Counted from the first letter of the stretch, positions 1 through 8,509 are shown. The stretch: DNA of 64,000 nt from an uncultured bacterium (GCA_905214305.1 CAJMLK010000008.1:1-64000); one strand, 5' to 3'. Notes: generated from the sequence alone by a model not told the origin. Numbers and translations are program-made.

Positions 1-91
1 AAGGGGGCGAAGCCCCATAACCGGCCCCGCCTTGCCGCACGCCGCGCAGGCGGCCCAGTGAAGGCTCGTCAAGGCATTTTAGAGTGGATTA

Positions 92-274
92 ACGTTGAGA
101 AAATACATTCTCAACGTATTGAGGCAGGCCCACGTCGGCGCTTGATCGCGCACATGAATACTCCGCTGCCTTGATTCGTAAGCCCTTTGGGCAAAGGGTG
201 AAGCAGCGCTTACACCAGGAGGCGGGCGTCTGCGCCAGCATCCGCCAAGAGCACTTTCAAAGTGAAACAGCTCT
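92..274. repeat. Composite palindromic repeat, copy 1
   Basis: A palindrome with 10-bp arms (ACGTTGAGAA / TTCTCAACGT, 92-117) and a second one (AGAGCACTTTCA...TGAAACAGCTCT, 248-274) bracket a GC-rich middle. The second palindrome overlaps the stop codon of the EIIC gene. The same two-part layout recurs near 5.2, 8.3, 18.6 and 56.0 kb. Positions 1-91 left of it hold a small hairpin (GGGGGC/GCCCC) and no gene that I can support. Confidence 0.75.
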
Positions 275-968
275 AATGGCCTACCCAGATAAGCAGGGCA
301 AGCATGCCCAGACAGCCAACAAGCACCACATATGCCTGTCGGGTGCGCAGGGAAAGCACCGCGCCCATCAGCGCCGCCACATAAAGGGCAGACCATGTCA
401 CCGCCCGCAGGGCGGGTAGGGCCTGATGATTCTGCAATGTGTGCAGCAGGGAAAATATCAGAGCAAAGCAGAGACAATACAGGCATATCTGCCAAAAGGC
501 CCTGCGCAGGGAGGAATAGCAGAGTGCCGCGCCGGGTGAGGTTCCCCCGTGTTTGCCGGCACACCATATTTCTACCCTGTCCACCGTGGCGTTTTGCCAG
601 ATGCGCTGGCGCTGTTCGCAAAAAGCGGCCAGATAGGCGGCGGGCATGCAAAGGATCAGGGGGATGAGGAGGCTGCCGGGTTGCGTCAGGCCGAAATATT
701 TGCACAAGGGGAAGAGCAGTAAAAAGCTCAGGTTTCCATAAGGCGGCACGACACTGCCCAGTTCGAGCGCGTCAAGCCAGAGAAGTTCAAAGATGATTCC
801 CAGAGGCAGGGCCAGGCTCCAGTCCGAGGTGACGAAGCCTGCAATGAGGGCAAGACAGATGGGGCGGTCAACGAGGCCGATTATACAGGAAGAGCGCGCA
901 GCCCCGGCCAGGGCAAAAAAAAAAGCGTAAGGTGCTCCTAATGCGGTCATTTCATATAAACTGCTCAT
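273..968 (-). CDS. PTS mannose/sorbose-type EIIC component
   Basis: Membrane permease component of a mannose/sorbose-family phosphotransferase system, which would move a sugar across the inner membrane. The 231-residue product is almost wholly hydrophobic with several membrane spans. It begins MSSLYEMTALGAP and contains the conserved-looking stretch DALELGSVVPPYGN near residue 65. The start overlaps the end of the EIIB gene by 17 nt, so translation is probably coupled. The stop codon TAG lies inside a palindromic repeat. No EIID gene, usually paired with EIIC in this family, follows in the 272 nt to the window edge. Family assignment is firm; the sugar is unknown. Confidence 0.85.
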   Translation of the reverse strand: MSSLYEMTALGAPYAFFFALAGAARSSCIIGLVDRPICLALIAGFVTSDWSLALPLGIIFELLWLDALELGSVVPPYGNLSFLLLFPLCKYFGLTQPGSLLIPLILCMPAAYLAAFCEQRQRIWQNATVDRVEIWCAGKHGGTSPGAALCYSSLRRAFWQICLYCLCFALIFSLLHTLQNHQALPALRAVTWSALYVAALMGAVLSLRTRQAYVVLVGCLGMLALLIWVGH

Positions 969-1410
969 GGGACCCCCTTACGTTTTCTGTCGGCACGCTG
1001 CGAAAATCCAGCTGCACCAGATGTTGCTGCATGGAGCGCAGGTCTTCCCTGTCCTCGGCCGACAAGGCCACATGTGGCAGCACCTGCGTTTTTTCGGGGC
1101 CGTAATGCAGATTGCCGATATTGAGCGTTTCCATAATTACCCCGGCGTCATTGGCGCGCCGCGCATCATGGCAATTGCCGAAAAGCACGAAACTGTCTTC
1201 GCCGCAGGCGTCAAGGGTGACGGCCAGATGATCCACAGGGATAAAGTGGGTAAGAATACGCTGCGGCACGGCAAGTTCAATGATCTGCTGCCGCAGAATG
1301 TCTGCCGCCAGTTCGTCATTGGCAACCACCAGATGCCGCGCGCCGGTATGGGGCAACCATGCCTCAATAACCTGCCCGTGTACCAGGCGATTGTCCACGC
1401 GAAACCACAT
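952..1410 (-). CDS. PTS mannose/sorbose-type EIIB component
   Basis: Cytoplasmic phosphotransfer subunit of the mannose/sorbose PTS family, taking phosphate from EIIA to the sugar. The protein starts MWFRVDNRLVHGQVIEAW; the His of RLVHGQV is the expected phosphorylation site, present at the usual N-terminal position. The start at 1410 lies 2 nt past the EIIA stop and gives a 152-residue protein of normal family length; an upstream extension in frame would run deep into EIIA. It sits in the EIIA-EIIB-EIIC order downstream of rapZ. Confidence 0.9.
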   Translation of the reverse strand: MWFRVDNRLVHGQVIEAWLPHTGARHLVVANDELAADILRQQIIELAVPQRILTHFIPVDHLAVTLDACGEDSFVLFGNCHDARRANDAGVIMETLNIGNLHYGPEKTQVLPHVALSAEDREDLRSMQQHLVQLDFRSVPTENVRGSHEQFI

Positions 1411-1411
1411 G

Positions 1412-1855
1412 CTAGCTGTCGCTTTTTGTTCGCGTCTTGTTACGCAGCATGTTCCCGGCAACCACAATGCCCTTGGAACCGGCCTCGCCCGCAAGTTGGG
1501 CGAGCTCTTCAAGGCTTTTTTCGCGAGCGCTGAAAACCTTGAGCAACATGGGCAAGTTGGCCCCGGTTACCACTTCGACCTTGTGGGTCGCCAGCAGGGA
1601 AAGGGCCAGGTTGGTGGGGGTTCCACCAAACATGTCGGTAAGAATGATGACACCCGCGCCCTTGTCCAGCCGCTGGGCAGCATCATTGAGTCGCCGCACG
1701 GTTTCGGAGACTTCCTGTCCCACATCCACGCTGATAGAGCTGCAGTCGCTCTGCGGGCCAAGGATGAATTCGGCGGTGCGCAGCATGGCCGAGCCGTAAT
1801 CGGCATGAGCGACAACAATAATTCCCACCTGCGTCTTCTTGCTTTCGTCCTTCAT
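1412..1855 (-). CDS. PTS mannose-type EIIA component
   Basis: Phosphocarrier subunit (147 aa) that accepts phosphate from HPr and passes it to EIIB. The N-terminal pattern VGIIVVAHADYGSAML contains the expected active-site His, and ILTDMFGGTPTN is the family signature near the middle. I chose the ATG at 1855 because AAGAGGA lies 5 nt upstream; a longer ORF would overlap rapZ. HPr and enzyme I are not in this window. Location beside rpoN, hpf and rapZ suggests a regulatory as well as a transport role, which is inference. Confidence 0.9.
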   Translation of the reverse strand: MKDESKKTQVGIIVVAHADYGSAMLRTAEFILGPQSDCSSISVDVGQEVSETVRRLNDAAQRLDKGAGVIILTDMFGGTPTNLALSLLATHKVEVVTGANLPMLLKVFSAREKSLEELAQLAGEAGSKGIVVAGNMLRNKTRTKSDS

Positions 1856-1889
1856 GGCGTTCCTCTTGGCGCCGAGTCTGCCAATTTTT

Positions 1890-2822
1890 TCAGCCAAGTT
1901 CAAGGTGTCGGTGTTCCAGAGTTACCGGATAATCAGCCTGCCGCAGGGCCTGGGTCACCTCTTCGGCCATGGCGACCGAGCGGTGGCGGCCGCCCGTACA
2001 GCCCACGGCAATGGTAACGCGGTAGCGCCCTTCAGTTTCCATAAGCGGCAGAATGAACAGCAGCAGGTCTATGAGTTTGACGCAAAATTCCCGTGCATGG
2101 GGCTGTTCAAAAACATATTGTGCCACTTCTCGATCTTTGCCGCACATGGGTCGCAGCGCTTCCACAAAATAGGGATTGGTGAGAAAGCGCAGGTCAAAAA
2201 CAAAATCTGCCTCACGCGGAACACCGTATTTGAAACCAAAAGAAATAACGTTGACACTGATGGCCCGCAGCTTGCTTTTGCTGTCGCTCCAGCGCTTTTG
2301 TATGGCGCGGCGCAGGTCGTGAATGGAAAAACGCGAGGTATCAATAACCAGGTCGGCCATTTCACGCAGGGGGCTCAGGCTGTTACGTTCCGACAACAGC
2401 GAAGCCTCGAGGCCCATGCCCTCGCGTTCCAGCGGGTGCGGCCGACGGGTTGTGGCGTAGCGGCGTATAAGCTCCTGCGCGTCACATTCCATAAAAAGGA
2501 GCATGGGCCGTATGTTTACGACTGCAAGGTCGGAAAGGGCGTCGTTGATTTCATCCAGAAAATTGCTTTGCCGCAGGTCCATGCCAAGGGCGATGCCTTT
2601 GAAATGGCTCATGGAGGGGCGGGACATCATGTCCACCATTTCAGGGGCAAGGCTAGCCGGCAGGCCGTCCACCACAAAATGGCCCATGTCTTCAAAAACC
2701 TTGAGAGCCGTACTTTTGCCCGCACCGGAAAGGCCGGTGACAATACACACGGCTACAGGCGGCCCGGCGGCAGCGGTCTCAATCACCGGCCCTTCGGGGC
2801 GCTGATGTGCGGCGGTGCTCAT
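1890..2822 (-). CDS. rapZ: RapZ/YvcJ-family nucleotide-binding protein
   Basis: P-loop protein of the RapZ (YvcJ) family. In enterobacteria it is an RNase adapter controlling amino-sugar synthesis through small RNAs; in other bacteria the role is less clear. The Walker A motif GLSGAGKST is at residues 30-38 and the conserved C-terminal GCTGGRHRSV starts near residue 274. Its 310 residues include a slightly longer N terminus than the E. coli protein. AGGGGGATTC precedes the ATG. It is the usual partner of rpoN, hpf and PTS genes in Proteobacteria. Confidence 0.95.
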   Translation of the reverse strand: MSTAAHQRPEGPVIETAAAGPPVAVCIVTGLSGAGKSTALKVFEDMGHFVVDGLPASLAPEMVDMMSRPSMSHFKGIALGMDLRQSNFLDEINDALSDLAVVNIRPMLLFMECDAQELIRRYATTRRPHPLEREGMGLEASLLSERNSLSPLREMADLVIDTSRFSIHDLRRAIQKRWSDSKSKLRAISVNVISFGFKYGVPREADFVFDLRFLTNPYFVEALRPMCGKDREVAQYVFEQPHAREFCVKLIDLLLFILPLMETEGRYRVTIAVGCTGGRHRSVAMAEEVTQALRQADYPVTLEHRHLELG

Positions 2823-2837
2823 GAATCCCCCTGAAAT

Positions 2838-2880
2838 TTCCGGGCCGCCCAGGCAACAGTGCTTTATGGGCGGCCCGGAA
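2838..2880 (-). promoter_or_regulatory. Strong hairpin between hpf and rapZ
   Basis: A perfect 13-bp inverted repeat (TTCCGGGCCGCCC / GGGCGGCCCGGAA) fills the gap between hpf and rapZ. No long T tract follows it on the minus strand, so it may be an attenuator, a weak terminator or a processing/stability stem rather than a full terminator. Confidence 0.6.
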
Positions 2881-2888
2881 CAGGCGTG

Positions 2889-3428
2889 TTATAAAACAGG
2901 GTCGATCAGCGCATAACCGCTTGTGCGTGTGCGGTATACAACGTTGATGCGACCGTTTTCAGCGTTAAAGAAGACCAGAAATTCACTGCCGATGGAATCA
3001 AGCTGCATGAGAGCCTCATCAAGGTGCAGGGGCTTTGTCGCCAGACGGTCTGAGCCTTCCACCGGTTGCGGTGCTTCGGCTTCTGCCTCGATATTGTATG
3101 TGTATACATCAACATCGGTGCTGCGCGCCTGACGGCGCTGTGTTTTGACCCGTGAAACCTGACGCTTGATCTGAGCTTCGACCTTGTCTGTCACAAGGTC
3201 AATGGCAGCGTACATGTCTGTGGTCTGTTCCGTGGCATTGATGTGCAGCCCTTCCCCCACGACGGTGACTTCGCAACGGTGGCGGAACTTGTCTACGGTC
3301 AGCACGACGGTAACTTCAAGACCGGCGGACTTGCCGAAAAAACGCCCAAGCTTTTCCATGCGGCGGCGGGCATATTTTTTAAGATGGTCGGAGGCTTCAA
3401 AGTTTTTGAAGGCAAAAGAGATATTCAT
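2889..3428 (-). CDS. hpf: Ribosome hibernation promoting factor, long form
   Basis: HPF/RaiA-family protein (179 aa) that inactivates ribosomes in stationary phase. Residues 1-100 carry the ribosome-binding fold (MNISFAFKNFEASDHLKKYA...). A charged linker follows, and residues about 125-179 form the C-terminal dimerisation domain (PLHLDEALMQLD...FVFFNAENGRINVVYRT), which marks the long form able to make 100S dimers without RMF. The ATG at 3428 follows a strong AAGGAGG. Directly downstream of rpoN. Confidence 0.95.
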   Translation of the reverse strand: MNISFAFKNFEASDHLKKYARRRMEKLGRFFGKSAGLEVTVVLTVDKFRHRCEVTVVGEGLHINATEQTTDMYAAIDLVTDKVEAQIKRQVSRVKTQRRQARSTDVDVYTYNIEAEAEAPQPVEGSDRLATKPLHLDEALMQLDSIGSEFLVFFNAENGRINVVYRTRTSGYALIDPVL

Positions 3429-3492
3429 ATAATCCTCCTTGTGATGGCGGTTCCCGGCATGGCAACCGCGAGGCCCCGCCCCTTGGCGGGCA

Positions 3493-3523
3493 GCGAAAAA
3501 CGACAATGCAGGCCGTTTTTCGC
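3493..3523 (-). other. Hairpin in the rpoN-hpf spacer
   Basis: A perfect 10-bp inverted repeat (GCGAAAAACG / CGTTTTTCGC) lies between rpoN and hpf, about 65 nt before the hpf start. It could act as partial terminator or leader structure. Confidence 0.4.
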
Positions 3524-3587
3524 AATCTTGCGCGTCATGTGCCTTTGGAGGCAGCCGGAACCGTAATTCCGGGACGCGGCGGAAAGA

Positions 3588-5012
3588 TCAGAAATGCTCC
3601 TTGCGCCTGGAGGATGAGGGTATGTCAAGGGCAGTGCGATACTTGGCCACGGTTCTCCGGGCAATGTTGACCTTGAGGCGTTCCTTGAGCATTTCGCCGA
3701 TGCGTTCATCACTGAGGGGCGACTTTGTGTCTTCAGCAGCAATGAATTTTTTAATGAGGGCTTTGACGCTTTCAGAGCCGACCTGGCTTCCGTCATCAAG
3801 TTCAAGCCCGCTGTTGAAGAAAAATTTGAGTTCGAAAATGCCGTGCGGCGTAGCCACGTATTTATTGGTGGTAATGCGGCTTACGGTAGATTCGTGCATG
3901 CTGATATCGTCGGCAATGTCCTTGAGAATAAGGGGGGCAAGACGTGTGACGCCTTCTTCAAAAAAGGGCTGCTGATGCCGCACGATGCTTTCCATCACCT
4001 TGTACAGTGTGCGCTGGCGCTGGTACAGGCTTTTGATCAGCCATGTGGCCGCGCGCATTTTTTCGGTACAGTATTCTTTTTCCTTGTCCGAAGCAGTGCC
4101 CATGTCCATCTGGGTCAGGTTGGAAAGCTGCAGTTGCGGCAGGCCGTCTTCATTGAGCAGGATGACAAATTCATCACCCATTTTGTACACGAAGACATCC
4201 GGGCTGACATAGGCCGGTTCGCCGCCGCCGAAGCTGGCCCCGGGCAGGGGATCAAGGCTCTGGATGATGTCGAGGTATTCCTTCAGTTCATCCATGTCCA
4301 GCCTGAACTTGCGCAGCAGGGGCTTGTAGCGCTTGGCTTCAAGGTCTTCAAGGTGCGCGTTCACAAGCTCAAGCAAGATGGGATCGCGGTCGTACCTGAG
4401 GCTTTTGATCTGCACCAGCAGGCACTCGCGGGCGTCGCGGGCGGCCACGCCCACGGGGTCAAACATCTGCACCCGTTCAAGCACGTCCAGAGCTTCGGCC
4501 GGTTCCGCCTGGGCCATCTGGGCCACTTCCTCGATGCTGGCTTGCAGATAGCCCGCGGAAGAAAGGTTGCCGATGATCACTTCGCCAATATCTTTCTGGG
4601 CATCGGTAAGGGATGAAAGGCGGAGTTGCCAGAGCAGATGCCCTTCAAGGGTGGGTTTGGCGGAGTAGCGGGCTTCGAGGGGGGAGATGTCTTCTGCGGA
4701 TTCAAATTCGCGTGGCTGCACAAGGCGGGGGGTACTGGCGAATTCTCCGAGGTAATCCTCCCAGTCGGCATCCTTTGCCAGTTCCTTGTCGTAAGCTTCT
4801 TCCGCGCTGTTTTCCCGCCGGTCGTCCACATGCTCCGGAGACGGATCGTCCCCTTGCGATTCTTCAAGGAAAGGATTTTCCAGCATTTCCTGCTGCACGG
4901 TCTCCAGAAGCTCCAGACGCGAGAGCTGAAGCAGCTTGATGGCCTGCTGCAGTTGCGGGGTCATCACCAGCTGCTGAGCCAGTTTCAATTGCTGTCGAAG
5001 TTCCAGTGCCAT
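3588..5012 (-). CDS. rpoN: RNA polymerase sigma-54 factor
   Basis: Alternative sigma factor (474 aa) that recognises -24/-12 promoters and needs an enhancer-binding ATPase. The Gln/Leu-rich region I is at the N terminus (MALELRQQLKLAQQLVMTPQ), followed by an acidic region II, the core-binding domain, and the RpoN box ARRTVAKYR at about residues 451-459. The ATG at 5012 matches the usual start of the family; the open frame runs further upstream without sense. A perfect sigma-54 promoter lies before the flagellin gene in this same window. Confidence 0.97.
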   Translation of the reverse strand: MALELRQQLKLAQQLVMTPQLQQAIKLLQLSRLELLETVQQEMLENPFLEESQGDDPSPEHVDDRRENSAEEAYDKELAKDADWEDYLGEFASTPRLVQPREFESAEDISPLEARYSAKPTLEGHLLWQLRLSSLTDAQKDIGEVIIGNLSSAGYLQASIEEVAQMAQAEPAEALDVLERVQMFDPVGVAARDARECLLVQIKSLRYDRDPILLELVNAHLEDLEAKRYKPLLRKFRLDMDELKEYLDIIQSLDPLPGASFGGGEPAYVSPDVFVYKMGDEFVILLNEDGLPQLQLSNLTQMDMGTASDKEKEYCTEKMRAATWLIKSLYQRQRTLYKVMESIVRHQQPFFEEGVTRLAPLILKDIADDISMHESTVSRITTNKYVATPHGIFELKFFFNSGLELDDGSQVGSESVKALIKKFIAAEDTKSPLSDERIGEMLKERLKVNIARRTVAKYRTALDIPSSSRRKEHF

Positions 5013-5132
5013 GTGCGTTTTCCGCCTTGAAAAATCCTGAAGCCTTATATTTGTGGTTACAAGTAGTGTGCCATAGTGGCAAAAATTACGCAATAGCCAG
5101 AGGTTGCACCATCAAAAGTCAAAAGCCCGGTT

Positions 5133-5270
5133 AGAGCGGTTTCACTTTGTAACTGCTCTGGCGGCTGCGTGAGCAGACGCTGGCTGTTGAGGAATAAACG
5201 TAATTTATTTGGTATGTTACGTGTCGGATCGGGCGTGCCGTAAACTTTGAACATGCATATTTTCAACGTT
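5133..5270. repeat. Composite palindromic repeat, copy 2
   Basis: AGAGCGGTTTCACTTTGTAACTGCTCT (5133-5159), then GGCGGCTGCGTGAGCAGACGC and a degraded palindrome near 5245-5270. It occupies most of the 466-nt gap between pyrG and rpoN, in which I see no gene. Confidence 0.65.
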
Positions 5271-5405
5271 GATCTGCCCCGGTTGGATCAAACCTTGCCA
5301 GACTGGTCAGCTGTCGTGCAACGGGCGTCAACCATGATGACATGATTTGTGAAAATGCCATATTTCCAAATTGTTGTGGCGCGTGAATGTGTCATGCAAA
5401 TGAAA

Positions 5406-5426
5406 GCGCGGGCCTGAGGCCCGCGC
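5406..5426 (-). terminator. Terminator after pyrG
   Basis: Perfect hairpin GCGCGGGCC/GGCCCGCGC with a 3-nt loop, followed on the minus strand by TTTCATTT. It lies 50 nt past the pyrG stop. Confidence 0.7.
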
Positions 5427-5478
5427 GAAGGTATGCAAACATTGGAGACGGGTTTTTGTCCCGGTCTCGCGCCGAGGA

Positions 5479-7122
5479 TCAGACCTTGGCGTGCTTTTTG
5501 GCCGCACCGACGAATTCCCTGAACAGCGGATGGGCATTCATGGGGCGGGACTTGAATTCGGGGTGGAACTGGCAGCCCAGAAACCAGGGATGTTCCGGCA
5601 GTTCAACAATTTCCACCAGAGAGCCGTCAGGCGAGGTTCCGCTGAAGATCATGCCTTTTTCTGCCAGAGCTTCCTTGAATTCGTTGTTGAATTCATAGCG
5701 GTGGCGGTGGCGCTCTTCAACCATATCGGTTTTATACGCCTCAAAGGCGCGCGATTCGGGCATGACCTTGCAGGGGTAGGAGCCAAGGCGCATGGTGCCG
5801 CCCTTGTCGCTGCCAGCATCGCGTTTTTCCACGTTTCTGGTGCGGAAGTCGTACCATTCGGTCATGAGGTAAATGACCTTGTGCTTGGAGCGGTGGTCAA
5901 ATTCTTCGGAGTTGGCGTCAGCCATTTCCGCCATGTGACGGGCAAATTCGATAACTGCGCACTGCATGCCGAGACAGATGCCGAAAAACGGTATTCTGTT
6001 TTCACGGGCATAGCGGATGGCCGCGATTTTGCCTTCCACGCCGCGATAGCCGAAGCCGCCGGGCACAAGAATGCCGTCACAGCCCTTGAAGTGTTCGGCT
6101 GCGTTGGCATCGTCCACGTTTTCAGAATTGACGTAGCGCAGATCTACCTGAACACGGTTGGCGACGCCGCCGTGAATGAGGGCTTCGTGCAGGCTCTTGT
6201 AGGCTTCTTTAAGGTCCACATACTTGCCCACGATGGCGACGGTTACCTTGCCCTGCGGGTTGTCGCTGTCGCTCACAAGCTTTTCCCAGGCGTCAAGCTG
6301 GGCGTTGCGCGCGGGCAGGCGCAGCATGATGGCGACTTTCTGGTCAAAGCCTTCCGCATAGAACTTGAGCGGCACTTCGTAGATATTGTTCACGTCCACC
6401 GACGAGAACACGGCGTCCTGATCAACGTTGCAGAACAGGGCGATCTTGCGGCGCAGTTCTTCAGGAATGCTTTGCTCGCAACGGCAAAGGATAATGTCGG
6501 GCTGAATGCCGATGGAGAGCAGTTCCTTGACGCTGTGCTGGGTGGGCTTGGTCTTGTGCTCACCGGCAGTGCGCAGGTAGGGAACCAGCGTCAGGTGGAT
6601 GTTGAGGCAGTTGTCGCGTCCCAGTTCGGAGCGCAGCTGGCGTATGGCCTCAAGAAAGGGCAGACCCTCGATGTCGCCCACAGTGCCGCCTATCTCGATG
6701 ATGGCAACGTCCGGCGCGTCTTCGCCTTCGGCCAGAGAGAGCACCACGCCCTTGATTTCATCCGTAATGTGGGGGATGACCTGCACAGTGGCCCCCAGGT
6801 AGTCGCCGTGCCGTTCCTTGGCGATAACCTGATTATAGATGGCCCCGGATGTGGTATTGTTTTTCCGCGACATGGGCACGTTGAGATAACGCTCATAGTG
6901 GCCCAGGTCCAGGTCGGTTTCGGCCCCGTCGTCAGTGACGAAAACTTCACCATGCTGAAAAGGATTCATGGTGCCGGGGTCAACGTTAATATAGGGGTCG
7001 AGTTTCTGTATCGTTACCGTAAGGCCACGGGTTTGCAGCAGCGCGCCCAGCGAGGCGGCCGCCAGGCCCTTGCCCAAGGATGACAGAACTCCGCCCGTCA
7101 CAAAGATAAATTTAGTTTTCAT
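5479..7122 (-). CDS. pyrG: CTP synthase
   Basis: Makes CTP from UTP, ATP and glutamine, the last step of pyrimidine nucleotide synthesis. The 547-residue protein has the N-terminal synthetase domain (MKTKFIFVTGGVLSSLGKG at the start, nucleotide loop) and a C-terminal class I glutaminase with the nucleophile in GICLGMQC near residue 385 and the HPEFKSRP motif near the C terminus. Start: ATG at 7122, with AAGGTGGAGG just upstream; an in-frame GTG at 7131 is possible. It is separated from rpoN by a repeat and a terminator. Confidence 0.97.
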   Translation of the reverse strand: MKTKFIFVTGGVLSSLGKGLAAASLGALLQTRGLTVTIQKLDPYINVDPGTMNPFQHGEVFVTDDGAETDLDLGHYERYLNVPMSRKNNTTSGAIYNQVIAKERHGDYLGATVQVIPHITDEIKGVVLSLAEGEDAPDVAIIEIGGTVGDIEGLPFLEAIRQLRSELGRDNCLNIHLTLVPYLRTAGEHKTKPTQHSVKELLSIGIQPDIILCRCEQSIPEELRRKIALFCNVDQDAVFSSVDVNNIYEVPLKFYAEGFDQKVAIMLRLPARNAQLDAWEKLVSDSDNPQGKVTVAIVGKYVDLKEAYKSLHEALIHGGVANRVQVDLRYVNSENVDDANAAEHFKGCDGILVPGGFGYRGVEGKIAAIRYARENRIPFFGICLGMQCAVIEFARHMAEMADANSEEFDHRSKHKVIYLMTEWYDFRTRNVEKRDAGSDKGGTMRLGSYPCKVMPESRAFEAYKTDMVEERHRHRYEFNNEFKEALAEKGMIFSGTSPDGSLVEIVELPEHPWFLGCQFHPEFKSRPMNAHPLFREFVGAAKKHAKV

Positions 7123-7382
7123 GGCCTCCACCTTGATTCTTGATCGCTTTTTAGCACAACCCCAAGTTCATAGCCCAAAATGATTTTTTTGGCTAGCATT
7201 GACTATCGAAAACAAGGTAAGTAGTGTGATATTCCCTCTTCAGCGTGCGCGGGTCGACCTTGCTTTACCGGCGGCTCTTGGGGTGCGGGCTCATTGCGGC
7301 CCACGGGCCGCGCGTTGCGCGCCTGGTACGCACTTGCCCGCACACTGAAAGATCTGCTGCAAGCCAAGGAGGCTTTACCCGC

Positions 7383-8192
7383 ATGGGCACGGTCAATACA
7401 CTGGTCATCACCGGTTACGGAACAAATTCTCATCTGGAAACGGCCCACGCCGCCCGTCTTGCTGGTGCAGACAGGGCTGACGTGGTTCACTTTTCAGACA
7501 TTGTAGCGGCCAAGGTGCGTCTGGCTGACTACCATTTTCTGGTTTTTCCCGGCGGCTTTCTGGATGGTGATGATCTGGGGGCGGCTCAGGCCGCGGTAAT
7601 GCGCTGGCGCTACCTGAAGGATGCGCAGGGCGTTCCCCTGCTGCAGAGTTTGCGCGACTTTCTGGATGAGGGCAAGCTCATTCTGGGAATTTGTAACGGC
7701 TTTCAGCTTTTGGCGAAACTGGGGCTGCTGCCCGCCTTTGGCGGCGTTCGTTTTGAACGTCAGGTTTCATTGGGGCATAACGATTCCGCCCGCTATGAAG
7801 ACCGGTGGGTTCACCTTTTGCCCAACGGCAAAAGCCCCTGTGTTTTCACAAAAGACATGCCCATGCTGTGCATGCCTGTGCGCCACGGTGAAGGCAAGCT
7901 TGTGCCGCGCGATGAAGAATGCCTGCAGCGCTTGCGGGAGGAAAATCTTATCGCCCTGCAATACGCTGACCCCGAAACGGGACAGCCCACGCAGGAGTAT
8001 CCGCTCAATCCCAACGGTTCTGCTCTGGCCATTGCCGGTCTGACCGATCCCACGGGGCGGGTGCTTGGCCTTATGCCTCATCCAGAAGCTTTCCACCATG
8101 TGACCAATCATCCCGCCTGGACACGCGGCGAGCTGGACCCGCCCGGAACACTCCTGTTTGTCAACGCCGTGCGCTATTTGCGCGGGCAGTAG
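7383..8192 (+). CDS. purQ: Phosphoribosylformylglycinamidine synthase subunit PurQ
   Basis: Glutaminase subunit of the fourth step of purine synthesis, supplying ammonia to PurL. The 269-residue protein is a single class I amidotransferase domain: GGFLDGDDL early, the nucleophile in GICNGFQLL near residue 104, and the late motif GLMPHPEAFHH. AAGGAGG precedes the ATG by 10 nt. Length and the GFxxGDDL-type motif fit PurQ better than other glutaminases. It is divergent from pyrG, and no other pur gene is near. Its TAG stop is the first part of a palindromic repeat. Confidence 0.88.
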   Translation: MGTVNTLVITGYGTNSHLETAHAARLAGADRADVVHFSDIVAAKVRLADYHFLVFPGGFLDGDDLGAAQAAVMRWRYLKDAQGVPLLQSLRDFLDEGKLILGICNGFQLLAKLGLLPAFGGVRFERQVSLGHNDSARYEDRWVHLLPNGKSPCVFTKDMPMLCMPVRHGEGKLVPRDEECLQRLREENLIALQYADPETGQPTQEYPLNPNGSALAIAGLTDPTGRVLGLMPHPEAFHHVTNHPAWTRGELDPPGTLLFVNAVRYLRGQ

Positions 8193-8370
8193 AGCAATTT
8201 CATTTTGAAACTGCTCTGGTGGATGCGCGAGCAGACGCCCGCCGCAGAGGCGTAAGCGCAGCTTCAGCCGTCACGGCAAAGGAAGTTGCGGATGAAGGCA
8301 GCAGAGTTGTTTATTTGCGCTGCCATGCGCCGAAGCAGGCGTCTTGGAAGCATTGAGAATGGATATTCTC
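8191..8370. repeat. Composite palindromic repeat, copy 3
   Basis: Starts with AGAGCAATTTCATTTTGAAACTGCTCT (8191-8217), overlapping the purQ stop. It continues through a GGTGGATGCGCGAGCAGACGC block and ends with GAGAATGGATATTCTC (8355-8370). The orientation is opposite to the copies at 92, 18563 and 55955. Confidence 0.8.
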
Positions 8371-8384
8371 TATGCGAAAATGCT

Positions 8385-8509
8385 AGAGCAGTTAACGAAT
8401 GAAACGAGTTAACTGCTCTGCAAGGATTTTCTTTAAAATCCTTGCCACGAAATGCGAGAAGGCAGGCTTTTGCCTGCCGTAAATGAGCATTTCAAGTGTT
8501 AAATGCTCT
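8385..8509. repeat. 125-nt four-hairpin element, copy A
   Basis: Four successive inverted repeats: AGAGCAGTTAAC/GTTAACTGCTCT, GCAAGGATTTT/AAAATCCTTGC, GGCAGGC/GCCTGCC and AGAGCATTT/AAATGCTCT. It is about 96% identical (5 differences in 125 by eye) and of equal length to the inverted copy at 39494-39618. Confidence 0.85.

Noticed and set aside
79..705. Minus-strand frame overlapping EIIC
   Set aside because: It overlaps EIIC in another frame with Arg/Pro/His-rich composition; not a gene.
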